Both the position numbers and the translations under genes were made by a program. Positions 1 through 6,146 of a DNA stretch of 8,982 bases are shown here, piece by piece (positions within the stretch are counted from its first letter, which is position 1; each line of letters opens with the position of its first letter). Source of the DNA: CAIKMD01 sp035277525 (GTDB taxonomy: Bacteria; Pseudomonadota; Alphaproteobacteria; ATCC43930; CGMCC-115725); the NCBI GenBank assembly GCA_035277525.1, contig DATEKH010000216.1:1-8982 (forward strand). Reading direction: 5' to 3'. The notes under the pieces were generated by a model. The model made no database searches and was not told where the DNA came from. It saw nothing but the letters and a program-made list of their open reading frames with translations.

Positions 1-148
1 CGGCATCATCCTGGGCGGGCTCGTCATCGGCATCGCTGAATCGCTCGCCGCGATCTATATCGGCCCGACTTTCACCGACGCGATCAGCTTCGGCCTCCTC
101 GTGCTGATCCTCGTGGCGCGCCCGGCGCGCAGCTTGCGCGAAGCGTGA
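1..148 (+). CDS. livH: LivH-type ABC importer permease, C-terminal fragment
   Basis: This is the 3' end of a gene that begins before the window. The readable part is 48 residues from base 2 to the TGA at 146-148. It contains the closing pattern of LivH-family permeases: a glycine-rich helix (GGLVIGIAESLAA) followed by IGPTFTDAISFGLLVLILVARP, a last transmembrane helix ending in a short basic tail. LivH and LivM together form the inner-membrane channel of branched-chain or other hydrophobic amino acid importers. The next gene, livM, overlaps its stop codon, which supports one operon. The family assignment rests on a short piece plus the livM-livG-livF order that follows. The exact substrate cannot be read from this. 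Confidence 0.85.
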   Translation, partial: GIILGGLVIGIAESLAAIYIGPTFTDAISFGLLVLILVARPARSLREA

Positions 149-1089
149 TGCTCCGAGGATCGCTCCTTGGCCTTGCCGTCGCTTTGCTCGCACTCGTGCC
201 CTTGAGCGGCGACGCGGTCATCATTCAATACGGCATCGACGCTCTGCTCGCGGCGACGGTGGCACAGGCCTGGAACATACTGGGCGGCTTCACCGGTTAC
301 GCCTCGTTCGGCAACTCGGCTTTCTACGGCCTCGGAACCTATGGGACGGCGATCGCGATGGCAAAGCTCGGCCTGCCTTTCTGGGTCGGGCTGGCGCTTG
401 GCGCCGCGCTCGCGCTTGCCTGCGCCATTCTCATCGGCTTGCCGATCCTGCGGCTGCGCGGCCATTTCTTCGCGATCGCGACCTTGGGCCTCTCGGCGAC
501 GCTTGCGGCGGTGATCGCCAATCTCGATATCGCGGGCCGCAATATCGGCCTTATCCTTCCGCTCACGCGGAATGACTCGCTGTTCTACGAGGAAGCGCTC
601 GGTCTGCTCGTCTTGGCCACCGCGACCGTTGCCTGGATTGCCCGCAGCCGCTTCGGCATGGGATTGATCGCCATTCGCGAAGACGAGGACGCGGCGCAGG
701 TGATGGGCGTCAACACGACCCTATACAAGATAGCCGCCTTGATGCTGTCGGCCTTCTTCACCGCGCTCGCCGGCGGAATCCACGCCTATTGGATCACCTT
801 CGTCGATCCCTCCGGCGCGTTTGATCTGACGATCAATGTGCGCATGGTGATCATGGCGGTGTTCGGCGGCCCAGGCACCGTGCTGGGCCCGGTGATCGGC
901 GCGCTGATCCTGAGCGCGATCTACCAGGTCCTGGCGACCAGCATCTCGACCGCCGCGGCGCTGCTTTTTGGCCTCGTGATCGTGCTCGCCGTGATTTTCA
1001 TGCCGCGCGGCCTGCTCGATCTCGCGCACGGGCTGCAGCGCTCCGGCTGGCGCTATTTCCTGCAGAACATCGAGATGCACCGGCTGTGA
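145..1089 (+). CDS. livM: LivM-type branched-chain amino acid ABC importer permease
   Basis: This 314-residue, very hydrophobic protein is the second inner-membrane permease of a Liv-type amino acid importer. The family hallmark GFTGYASFGNSAFYGLGTY lies at about residues 48-66. RGHFFAIATLGLSATL follows at about 105-120, the cytoplasmic loop IREDEDAAQVMGVN (about 177-190), thought to contact the ATPases, comes next, and AVFGGPGTVLGPVIGA is at about 238-253. Several transmembrane helices are visible between these. Two starts are possible: GTG at 145 (GTGA overlap with livH) or ATG at 148 (one-base overlap). They differ by one residue and I cannot decide between them. The protein ends with a basic cytoplasmic tail. 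The length is normal and nothing is broken. Substrate class (branched-chain or other hydrophobic amino acids) is inferred from family only. Confidence 0.93.
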   Translation: MMLRGSLLGLAVALLALVPLSGDAVIIQYGIDALLAATVAQAWNILGGFTGYASFGNSAFYGLGTYGTAIAMAKLGLPFWVGLALGAALALACAILIGLPILRLRGHFFAIATLGLSATLAAVIANLDIAGRNIGLILPLTRNDSLFYEEALGLLVLATATVAWIARSRFGMGLIAIREDEDAAQVMGVNTTLYKIAALMLSAFFTALAGGIHAYWITFVDPSGAFDLTINVRMVIMAVFGGPGTVLGPVIGALILSAIYQVLATSISTAAALLFGLVIVLAVIFMPRGLLDLAHGLQRSGWRYFLQNIEMHRL

Positions 1090-1835
1090 GCGCAATCGCC
1101 GAGACACCTCTGTTCGAAGCGCGCGCGCTGACCCGGCGTTTCCAGGGTCTCGAAGCCGTGGCCGATGTCAGCTTCGCCTTGGAGAAAGGCGAGATTTTCG
1201 GCCTCATCGGCCCCAACGGCGCGGGCAAGACCACGCTCGTCAACCTCATCAGCGGCACGCTTCGTCCCGACCGAGGCGAGCTCTTTTTCGAGGGCGCGCG
1301 CATCGATCGGCTGCCGCCGCAGCGCCGCGCTCATCTCGGCATTGGCCGCACCTTTCAGGTGATGAAGCCTTTTCCGCGCCTGTCGGTGCTAGAGAACGTC
1401 ACCGTGGGCGCGCTGTTCGGGTTCCGGGGCGGCGAGCGCAATCGCGCGGCGGCGCGCGAACGCGCGCGCGACGTGCTCGAATTCACCGGTCTGCTTCATC
1501 GCATGGATCAGCATGCCGATCAGTTGGGCGGGCCAGACCGCAAGCGGCTGGAGCTCGCCAAGGCGCTTGCGATGCAGCCAAAGCTCCTGCTGCTCGACGA
1601 GGTGATGGCAGGCCTGACGCATACCGAAGTTGACGAGGTGGTCGCGATCATCAGGAAGATCCGCGATTCGGGCGTCACCATTCTCGTCATCGAGCATGTG
1701 ATGCGCGCGATCCGCAGCTTGAGCGACCGCATCTTCGTCCTGCATCATGGCGAGCGCATCGCCGAGGGCCCGCCCGACGCCGTGTTGGCCGATCCGCGCG
1801 TGATCGATGCCTATCTCGGCAAGAGGCGCCTATGA
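1086..1835 (+). CDS. livG: LivG-type ABC importer ATP-binding protein
   Basis: A 249-residue cytoplasmic ATPase that drives the LivHM permease. Walker A GPNGAGKTT is at residues 42-50 and the Q-loop is at RTFQ (Q91). The signature region reads LGGPDRKRLELAKALA (147-162) in place of LSGGQ. Walker B LLLLDE is at 167-172 and the switch histidine is H204 in VIEHVM. The degenerate signature and the DEVMAGL sequence after Walker B resemble a recognised LivG subset, so I do not read it as inactivation. The C-terminal part (GERIAEGPPDAVLADPRVIDAYLG) is typical of LivG. Translation starts at GTG 1086, whose last two bases are part of the livM stop (GTGA overlap), so it is probably coupled to livM. It is likely to form a heterodimer with the livF product. 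Confidence 0.94.
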   Translation: MSAIAETPLFEARALTRRFQGLEAVADVSFALEKGEIFGLIGPNGAGKTTLVNLISGTLRPDRGELFFEGARIDRLPPQRRAHLGIGRTFQVMKPFPRLSVLENVTVGALFGFRGGERNRAAARERARDVLEFTGLLHRMDQHADQLGGPDRKRLELAKALAMQPKLLLLDEVMAGLTHTEVDEVVAIIRKIRDSGVTILVIEHVMRAIRSLSDRIFVLHHGERIAEGPPDAVLADPRVIDAYLGKRRL

Positions 1836-2548
1836 GCGAAAGCCTGCTCGAGGTTTCGGGCCTTAGCGCCGGCTACGGCGCCGCGCCGGTGCTGTTCGGC
1901 CTCGATCTCACGGTGTCGGCTGGCGAAATCGTTGCGCTGGTCGGCTCGAATGGCGCGGGCAAGACCACGTTGCTGCGCGGGCTGTCGCGCGTCATTGCCG
2001 CGCGCGGCTCGATCTGCTTCGCCGGCCACGATCTCCTGCCGCTCTCGCCCGAGCGGGTCTTCGCCTTGGGTCTCGTCCAGGTGCCGGAAGGCCGGCAGCT
2101 TTTTCAGCGCATGTCGGTCGACGAGAATCTGCGCATGGGTGCCTCCCGCCGGCGCGATCAAGCCGCGGTCGCGCGCAGCTTCGAGCGCGTCTATCAAATC
2201 TTCCCGATCCTTGCCGATCGTCGCCGCCAACTCGCGGGCAGCCTCTCGGGTGGCGAGCAGCAGATCTGCGCGCTTGCGCGCGCGCTGATGGCCGAGCCCA
2301 AGCTCTTGATGGTCGACGAGATGAGCCTGGGGCTTGCGCCGGTGATCGTCGATCAGCTCTTGCAGGTGTTGTCCGATATCCGCCAGTCCGGCGTTACTGT
2401 GCTGATCGTCGAGCAGGACGTCTTTGCCGCGTTCAGCATCGCCGACCGCGCCTATGTCATGGAAACCGGGCACATCGTCCGCCAAGGCCCCGTCAAGGAG
2501 CTGGAGAACGACCCGGAGCTGCGCCGCGCCTATCTCGGCGTCGCCTGA
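1832..2548 (+). CDS. livF: LivF-type ABC importer ATP-binding protein
   Basis: A 238-residue ATPase, partner of LivG. Walker A GSNGAGKTT is at residues 38-46 and the LivF hallmark VPEGRQLF at 84-91. The signature LSGGEQQ is at 138-144 and Walker B LLMVDE at 158-163. The usual switch histidine is replaced by Q195 in VEQDV; glutamine here is normal for LivF and is not a defect. The start is ATG 1832 in an ATGA overlap with livG. It is the last gene of the Liv block: the next gene begins 125 bases later with its own ribosome binding site. I found no good intrinsic terminator after it, only a 4-bp GGCG/CGCC hairpin at 2557-2570 without a T-run, so readthrough into dxr is possible. Confidence 0.94.
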   Translation: MSESLLEVSGLSAGYGAAPVLFGLDLTVSAGEIVALVGSNGAGKTTLLRGLSRVIAARGSICFAGHDLLPLSPERVFALGLVQVPEGRQLFQRMSVDENLRMGASRRRDQAAVARSFERVYQIFPILADRRRQLAGSLSGGEQQICALARALMAEPKLLMVDEMSLGLAPVIVDQLLQVLSDIRQSGVTVLIVEQDVFAAFSIADRAYVMETGHIVRQGPVKELENDPELRRAYLGVA

Positions 2549-2588
2549 CCCGGCGCGGCGCGCATTCGCCTGCGATTCGAAGAACACA

Positions 2589-2616
2589 TTGAATCCAATT
2601 GGAAAACTGCTATCTA
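2589..2616 (+). promoter_or_regulatory. Possible sigma-70-type promoter for dxr-hpn operon
   Basis: A TTGAAT box (2589-2594) lies 16 bases before TATCTA (2611-2616), inside a patch (about 2575-2680) clearly richer in A and T than the coding sequence around it. The boxes match the -35 consensus at 4 of 6 bases and the -10 at only 3 of 6, so this is tentative. Its position, after the end of the Liv block and about 60 bases before dxr, is where a promoter for the second block would be expected. No operator palindrome is evident. Confidence 0.35.
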
Positions 2617-2657
2617 GGGATTTGCCTCGTTCTCCCGTAAGATGGTTGTCGCACAGC

Positions 2658-2663
2658 AAGGAG
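2658..2663 (+). promoter_or_regulatory. Shine-Dalgarno sequence for dxr
   Basis: AAGGAG ends ten bases before the ATG at 2674. This is a strong match to the anti-Shine-Dalgarno sequence. It fixes the dxr start and indicates independent initiation, unlike most other genes here, which begin inside the stop of the gene before them. Confidence 0.8.
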
Positions 2664-2673
2664 TTCGGTTTTT

Positions 2674-3867
2674 ATGAGCGCAGGCCCGGCGCGCCATCGT
2701 CGCGTCACCGTCTTGGGATCGACCGGCTCGATCGGCTGCAATACCGCCGAACTTCTCGTTGCGGACCGTGCCAGCTATGCCGTCGAGGCGCTGGTGGCCT
2801 CGCGCAACGCGCCGCGGCTCGCCGAGCAGGCGAAAGCCCTCGGCGCTAAATTCGCCGTCGTCGCCGATGAAAGCCAATATGGCGCATTGAAAGATGCGCT
2901 CGCGGGCAGCGGCGTCGAAGCGGCGGCCGGGACCGCTGCGGTGGTCGAGGCGGCGTCGCGCCCCGCCGATTGGGTGATGGCGGCGATCGTTGGTGCTGCG
3001 GGCTTGGCGCCGACTTTGGCGGCGGTGCGGCGCGGCGCGATCGTCGCTTTGGCGAATAAGGAAGTTCTGGTTTGCGCCGGAGAGCTCGTGACCAAGGAAG
3101 CCGAAATGCATGGCGCGCGGCTCTTGCCGGTCGACAGCGAGCACAACGCGATCTTCCAGGTCTTCCAATCCGAGCAGCGCAGGGCGATCGAGAAGATCGT
3201 CCTGACCGCGAGCGGCGGCCCTTTCCGCAAAGTCTCGCTCGAAGCGATGGCGGCGGCGACGCCGGCCCAGGCCGTGGCGCATCCCAATTGGCGCATGGGC
3301 GCCAAGATCTCGGTCGATTCCGCGACCATGATGAACAAGGGGCTCGAGGTGATCGAGGCGCATCATCTCTTCGCCCTGCCGAGCGAGCGCCTCGATATCG
3401 TTGTCCATCCGCAATCGGTGGTGCACGGCCTCGTCTATTATAGCGACGGCTCGGTGCTGGCGCAGCTGGGCTCGCCCGATATGCGCACGCCGATCGCGAA
3501 TGCGCTGGGATGGCCCGACCGCATTCCGGCGCCGAGCCCGCGGCTCGATCTCGCAAAGCTCGCGCAGCTCACATTCGAGGCGCCCGATCCCGCGCGCTTT
3601 CCGGCGCTGCGCGTCGCGCGCGCGGCGCTGCTCGCCGGCGGCGGCGCACCGACCGTACTCAACGCCGCCAACGAGGTCGCGGTCGCGGCCTTCCTTGACG
3701 AGCAGATCGGCTTTCTCGACATCGCGGCAACGGTCGAGCGCACGCTGGAGCGCATGCCTGGTCGCCGCATCGATGCGCTCGACGATGTCTATGCGCTCGA
3801 TCGCGAGGCGCGCGCCACCGCGCGCCAGCTCATTGGCGGCAATTCGCGCCGCGCCGCGCTCGGCTGA
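2674..3867 (+). CDS. dxr: 1-deoxy-D-xylulose-5-phosphate reductoisomerase
   Basis: This 397-residue cytoplasmic enzyme converts DXP to 2-C-methyl-D-erythritol 4-phosphate with NADPH, the first committed step of the MEP isoprenoid pathway. The NADPH loop GSTGSIG is at residues 15-21 and ANKE at 127-130. Metal ligands are D154 and E156 in VDSEHNAIFQ and E225 in NKGLE; the substrate-binding stretch is TASGGPF (178-184), with HPNWRMG (203-209) and SVDSATMMNKGLE (213-225) following. The C-terminal domain carries TVLNAANEVAVAAFL. All expected catalytic residues are present and the length is normal, so it should be active. The start follows a strong Shine-Dalgarno sequence. It is the first gene of the hopanoid block, 24 bases before hpnA, suggesting coordinated supply of precursor. 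In most alphaproteobacteria dxr lies in the uppS-cdsA-dxr-rseP-bamA region, so this is either a relocated or a second copy. Confidence 0.96.
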   Translation: MSAGPARHRRVTVLGSTGSIGCNTAELLVADRASYAVEALVASRNAPRLAEQAKALGAKFAVVADESQYGALKDALAGSGVEAAAGTAAVVEAASRPADWVMAAIVGAAGLAPTLAAVRRGAIVALANKEVLVCAGELVTKEAEMHGARLLPVDSEHNAIFQVFQSEQRRAIEKIVLTASGGPFRKVSLEAMAAATPAQAVAHPNWRMGAKISVDSATMMNKGLEVIEAHHLFALPSERLDIVVHPQSVVHGLVYYSDGSVLAQLGSPDMRTPIANALGWPDRIPAPSPRLDLAKLAQLTFEAPDPARFPALRVARAALLAGGGAPTVLNAANEVAVAAFLDEQIGFLDIAATVERTLERMPGRRIDALDDVYALDREARATARQLIGGNSRRAALG

Positions 3868-3891
3868 CGCGGGCTTTCCGGCCCACGCTTC

Positions 3892-4899
3892 ATGCCGACT
3901 GCGTCCAGGCCAACCCTCGTCACCGGCGCGTCCGGATTCGTCGGCGCGGCGGTCACGCGCGCGCTGCTCGTGCGCGGACGCAGGGTGCGGGCGTTGTTGC
4001 GGCCGCAAAGCGACCGGCGCAACTTGGCAGGCCTCGATGTCGAGATCAGCGTCGGCTCGCTCGAGGATAAGACTTCGCTCGAGGCTGCGGTCGAAGGCTG
4101 CGGCGCGCTCTATCACGTCGCGGCCGATTACCGGCTTTGGGTGCGCGACGAAGCGCCGATGATGCGGGCCAATGTCGAAGGCACGCGGCTCTTGATGCTG
4201 GCGGCGCTGGATGCCGGCGTTGAGCGCGTCGTTTATACCAGCAGCGTCGCGGTATTGGGCATCGCACCCGAAGGCCGTGCCGCCGACGAGACGACGCCGA
4301 GCAGCCTTGCCGACATGATCGGCCCCTATAAGCGCTCGAAATTCATGGCCGAGGAGGCGGTGCGCGAACTCGTGACGACGCGCGGCCTGCCGGCGGTGAT
4401 CGTCAACCCGTCGACGCCGATCGGGCCGCGCGACGTGAAGCCGACGCCGACCGGGCGGATGATCGTGGAAGCGGCGTCGGGCCGCATACCGGCTTTCGTC
4501 GATACCGGCCTCAACATCGTCCATGTCGATGATGTGGCGGTGGGCCATCTCGCGGCGGAAGACAAAGGCACCATCGGCGAGCGCTACATCCTCGGCGGCG
4601 AAAATCTGAGCTTGGCGGAAATCCTCCGCCGCATCGCGCTGATCACGGGCCGCAAGCCGCCGCGCCTCAACATCCCGATCCCGCTCATCTGGCCCATTGC
4701 CCTGGGCGCCGAATCCTGGGGCTGCGTCAGCGGCAAAGAGCCGTTCGTCACGCGCGACGGGCTGCGCATGGCGAGAAAGAAAATGTATTTCTCCTCGGCC
4801 AAGGCCGAGCGCTCGCTCGGCTATCGCGCGCGGCCGGCACAAGAGGCCCTGGCCGACGCCGTCGCCTGGTTCCGTGGTGCCGGCATGGTCGCGTCATGA
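3892..4899 (+). CDS. hpnA: Hopanoid-associated sugar epimerase/reductase HpnA (extended SDR)
   Basis: A 335-residue extended short-chain dehydrogenase/reductase of the HpnA family. The nucleotide-binding loop TGASGFVG is at residues 11-18. The active-site serine region TSSVAVLG is at 116-123 and the catalytic YxxxK pair is Y146/K150 in GPYKRSK. The family-typical stretch VNPSTPIGPRDVKPTPTGR occurs at 171-189 and NIVHVDDVAVGHL at 208-220. Family members are annotated as NAD-dependent epimerases or dihydroflavonol-reductase-like; the substrate in hopanoid metabolism is not firmly established, and a role in head-group modification is an inference. ATG 3892 is the only ATG after the in-frame stop at 3865 and places the Rossmann loop at the right distance. 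No clear Shine-Dalgarno sequence precedes it, so translation may depend on dxr. It ends in an ATGA overlap with hpnB. Confidence 0.92.
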   Translation: MPTASRPTLVTGASGFVGAAVTRALLVRGRRVRALLRPQSDRRNLAGLDVEISVGSLEDKTSLEAAVEGCGALYHVAADYRLWVRDEAPMMRANVEGTRLLMLAALDAGVERVVYTSSVAVLGIAPEGRAADETTPSSLADMIGPYKRSKFMAEEAVRELVTTRGLPAVIVNPSTPIGPRDVKPTPTGRMIVEAASGRIPAFVDTGLNIVHVDDVAVGHLAAEDKGTIGERYILGGENLSLAEILRRIALITGRKPPRLNIPIPLIWPIALGAESWGCVSGKEPFVTRDGLRMARKKMYFSSAKAERSLGYRARPAQEALADAVAWFRGAGMVAS

Positions 4900-6146
4900 T
4901 CGCGCTTGCGCTGCTGACGCTCGCGATCTGGATCTATCTTCTATTCGGCCGCGGCTTTTTTTGGCTCGTGCCTTTTATTAGCCCTCTTCGCCCTATGGGG
5001 GCAGAGGGCGCGAGCGAAAGCGAGCGGGTGAGGTCGGGAGTTACGGGCTTGAAAGGCCACCTCACCCTCCCCGTCGCTGATGCGACGGGTCCCCTCCCTC
5101 TCCCCCGCTTCGCGGCGGAGAGGGCAAGCTGGCCCAGCGTCGTGGCCGTGATCCCGGCGCGCAACGAGGCGGCGGTGGTGGGACGCGCGATCGCATCGCT
5201 GCTCGCGCAAGACTATCCAGGCCCGTTCCGCATCGTCTTGGTCGACGATCACAGCAGCGACGGCACCGCCGAGGCGGCGCGCCAAGCTGCCGGCGCGCAA
5301 GTCGATCGCGTGGCGATCGTCGCGGCGCGTCCCTTGTTGCCGGGCTGGACCGGCAAGCTCTGGGCCTTGAGCGAAGGTGTGCGCCAGATCGCCGAGCCGC
5401 CGGCGCTCTACCTCTTTACCGACGCCGATATCGCGCATCATCCGAGCAATCTTTCCGAGCTGGTGGCGCGGCTCGATGGCGAGCGGCGCGACCTCGTCTC
5501 ATTGATGGTGAAGCTGCGTTGCGAAAGCTTCGCCGAAAGATTTCTCATCCCGCCTTTCGTGTTCTTCTTTGCGATGCTCTATCCCTTCTCCTGGTCGAAT
5601 GACTCGCGCCGCGCGACCGCAGCCGCCGCGGGCGGCTGCATCCTCATTCGCCGCAACGCCTATGAGCGCATCGGCGGCTGGGAATCCTTGAAAAGCGAGC
5701 TGATCGACGACTGCGCGCTTGCCCGCGCGGTGAAGCGGGGCGGCTCGATCTGGCTCGGCTTGACGCAACGCACGCTGAGCCTGCGCGCCTATCCGCATAT
5801 TGGTGATATCTGGAACATGGTCGCGCGTACGGCCTATACGCAGCTCGGTTATTCGCCCCTACTGCTGGCGGGAACGGCCTTGGGCATGGTCGTTACCTAT
5901 CTCCTGCCGCCTGCTTTACTCCTTTCGGGCGGCGGCAGCGCCGCGATCGGCGCGCTATCCTGGACGGCCATGGCCGCAGCTTATGCGCCGATGCTGCGCT
6001 TCTACGGGCTCTCGCTGGCCTGGGCGCCATTGCTTCCGGCGGCGGCTTCGGTTTATCTCGCGGCGACGGTGGCATCGGCTTGGCGTCATTGGCGGGGGAG
6101 GGGCGGGGAGTGGAAGGGGCGCGTGCAATGGCAGAACCGCTGCTGA
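4896..6146 (+). CDS. hpnB: Hopene-associated glycosyltransferase HpnB (GT2) carrying an in-frame repeat insertion
   Basis: A 416-residue membrane-bound family 2 glycosyltransferase. An N-terminal hydrophobic helix (about residues 2-28) is followed by the GT-A domain: WPSVVAVIPARNEA (79-92), VDDHSSDGT (116-124), the DxD-type TDAD (175-178), the GGCILIRR region (246-253) and ELIDD (268-272). Hydrophobic C-terminal helices follow (about 320-395), then the basic family tail WRGRGGEWKGR (399-409). Residues 29-77 are not typical of the family: they are encoded by a palindromic repeat (4981-5125) and lie between the membrane helix and the catalytic domain. HpnB proteins are usually somewhat shorter, roughly 380-395 residues, which fits an insertion. 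All catalytic motifs remain, so activity is plausible. Its acceptor is unproven. The start ATG 4896 overlaps the hpnA stop (ATGA); the 3' end overlaps hpnC by 19 bases. Confidence 0.9.
   Translation: MIALALLTLAIWIYLLFGRGFFWLVPFISPLRPMGAEGASESERVRSGVTGLKGHLTLPVADATGPLPLPRFAAERASWPSVVAVIPARNEAAVVGRAIASLLAQDYPGPFRIVLVDDHSSDGTAEAARQAAGAQVDRVAIVAARPLLPGWTGKLWALSEGVRQIAEPPALYLFTDADIAHHPSNLSELVARLDGERRDLVSLMVKLRCESFAERFLIPPFVFFFAMLYPFSWSNDSRRATAAAAGGCILIRRNAYERIGGWESLKSELIDDCALARAVKRGGSIWLGLTQRTLSLRAYPHIGDIWNMVARTAYTQLGYSPLLLAGTALGMVVTYLLPPALLLSGGGSAAIGALSWTAMAAAYAPMLRFYGLSLAWAPLLPAAASVYLAATVASAWRHWRGRGGEWKGRVQWQNRC
4981..5125. repeat. Palindromic REP/MITE-like element inside hpnB
   Basis: A 145-base block of consecutive inverted repeats. 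Hairpin A: GCCCTCT (4981-4987) pairs with AGAGGGC (5003-5009), with a further CCC/GGG pairing nearer the TAT loop. Pair B: GGGTGAGGT (5026-5034) with ACCTCACCC (5059-5067), nine perfect pairs. Hairpin C: CCCGTCGC (5070-5077) with GCGACGGG (5082-5089), eight perfect pairs around TGAT. Hairpin D: 5096-5108 with 5112-5124, thirteen pairs with one mismatch (5104/5116) around TTC. The ends are themselves inverted: GCCCTCT at the left and AGAGGGC at the right (5119-5125). This architecture resembles non-coding palindromic elements scattered between genes in alphaproteobacterial genomes. I see only one copy in the window, so the dispersed nature is inferred. No clear target duplication is visible; the flanks are TTA on the left and AAG on the right. 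Confidence 0.75.
6094..6119 (+). promoter_or_regulatory. G-run (G-quadruplex-type) motif including the hpnC Shine-Dalgarno sequence
   Basis: Four G-runs lie on the coding strand: 6094-6098 (five), 6100-6103, 6105-6108 and 6116-6119 (four each), with loops of 1, 1 and 7 bases. The last run is part of GGAAGGGG (6112-6119), which ends eight bases before ATG 6128 and is the best ribosome binding site for hpnC. The same bases encode the conserved RGRGGEWKG tail of HpnB. The ribosome-binding role is well supported by spacing; quadruplex formation is only a possibility from the pattern. Confidence 0.55.

Noticed and set aside
1524..1571. Degenerate ABC signature in LivG (LGGPD instead of LSGGQ) as a sign of inactivation
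   Set aside because: The following RKRLELAKAL and the DEVMAGL Walker B region match a known LivG subset with similarly altered signatures; all other motifs are intact.
2414..2419. Missing switch histidine in LivF (Q195)
   Set aside because: Glutamine at this position in VEQ is usual for LivF proteins, so it is not a lost catalytic residue.
2557..2570. Hairpin after livF as a terminator
   Set aside because: The stem is only four base pairs with a six-base loop and has no T-run after it.
2614..4842. A 742-codon open frame on the minus strand opposite dxr and hpnA
   Set aside because: It lies opposite two well-supported conserved genes, and its product is an Arg/Ala/His/Asp-rich low-complexity sequence with no recognisable domain. 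This is the usual antisense shadow in GC-rich coding DNA.
4981..5125. The hpnB repeat as a CRISPR array, attachment site or complete insertion sequence
   Set aside because: There are no regularly spaced direct repeats, no transposase or integrase gene, and no adjacent tRNA; the structure is only nested inverted repeats.
6080..6127. An upstream TTG start for hpnC
   Set aside because: It would overlap hpnB more deeply and has no Shine-Dalgarno sequence, while ATG 6128 has GGAAGGGG at ideal spacing.
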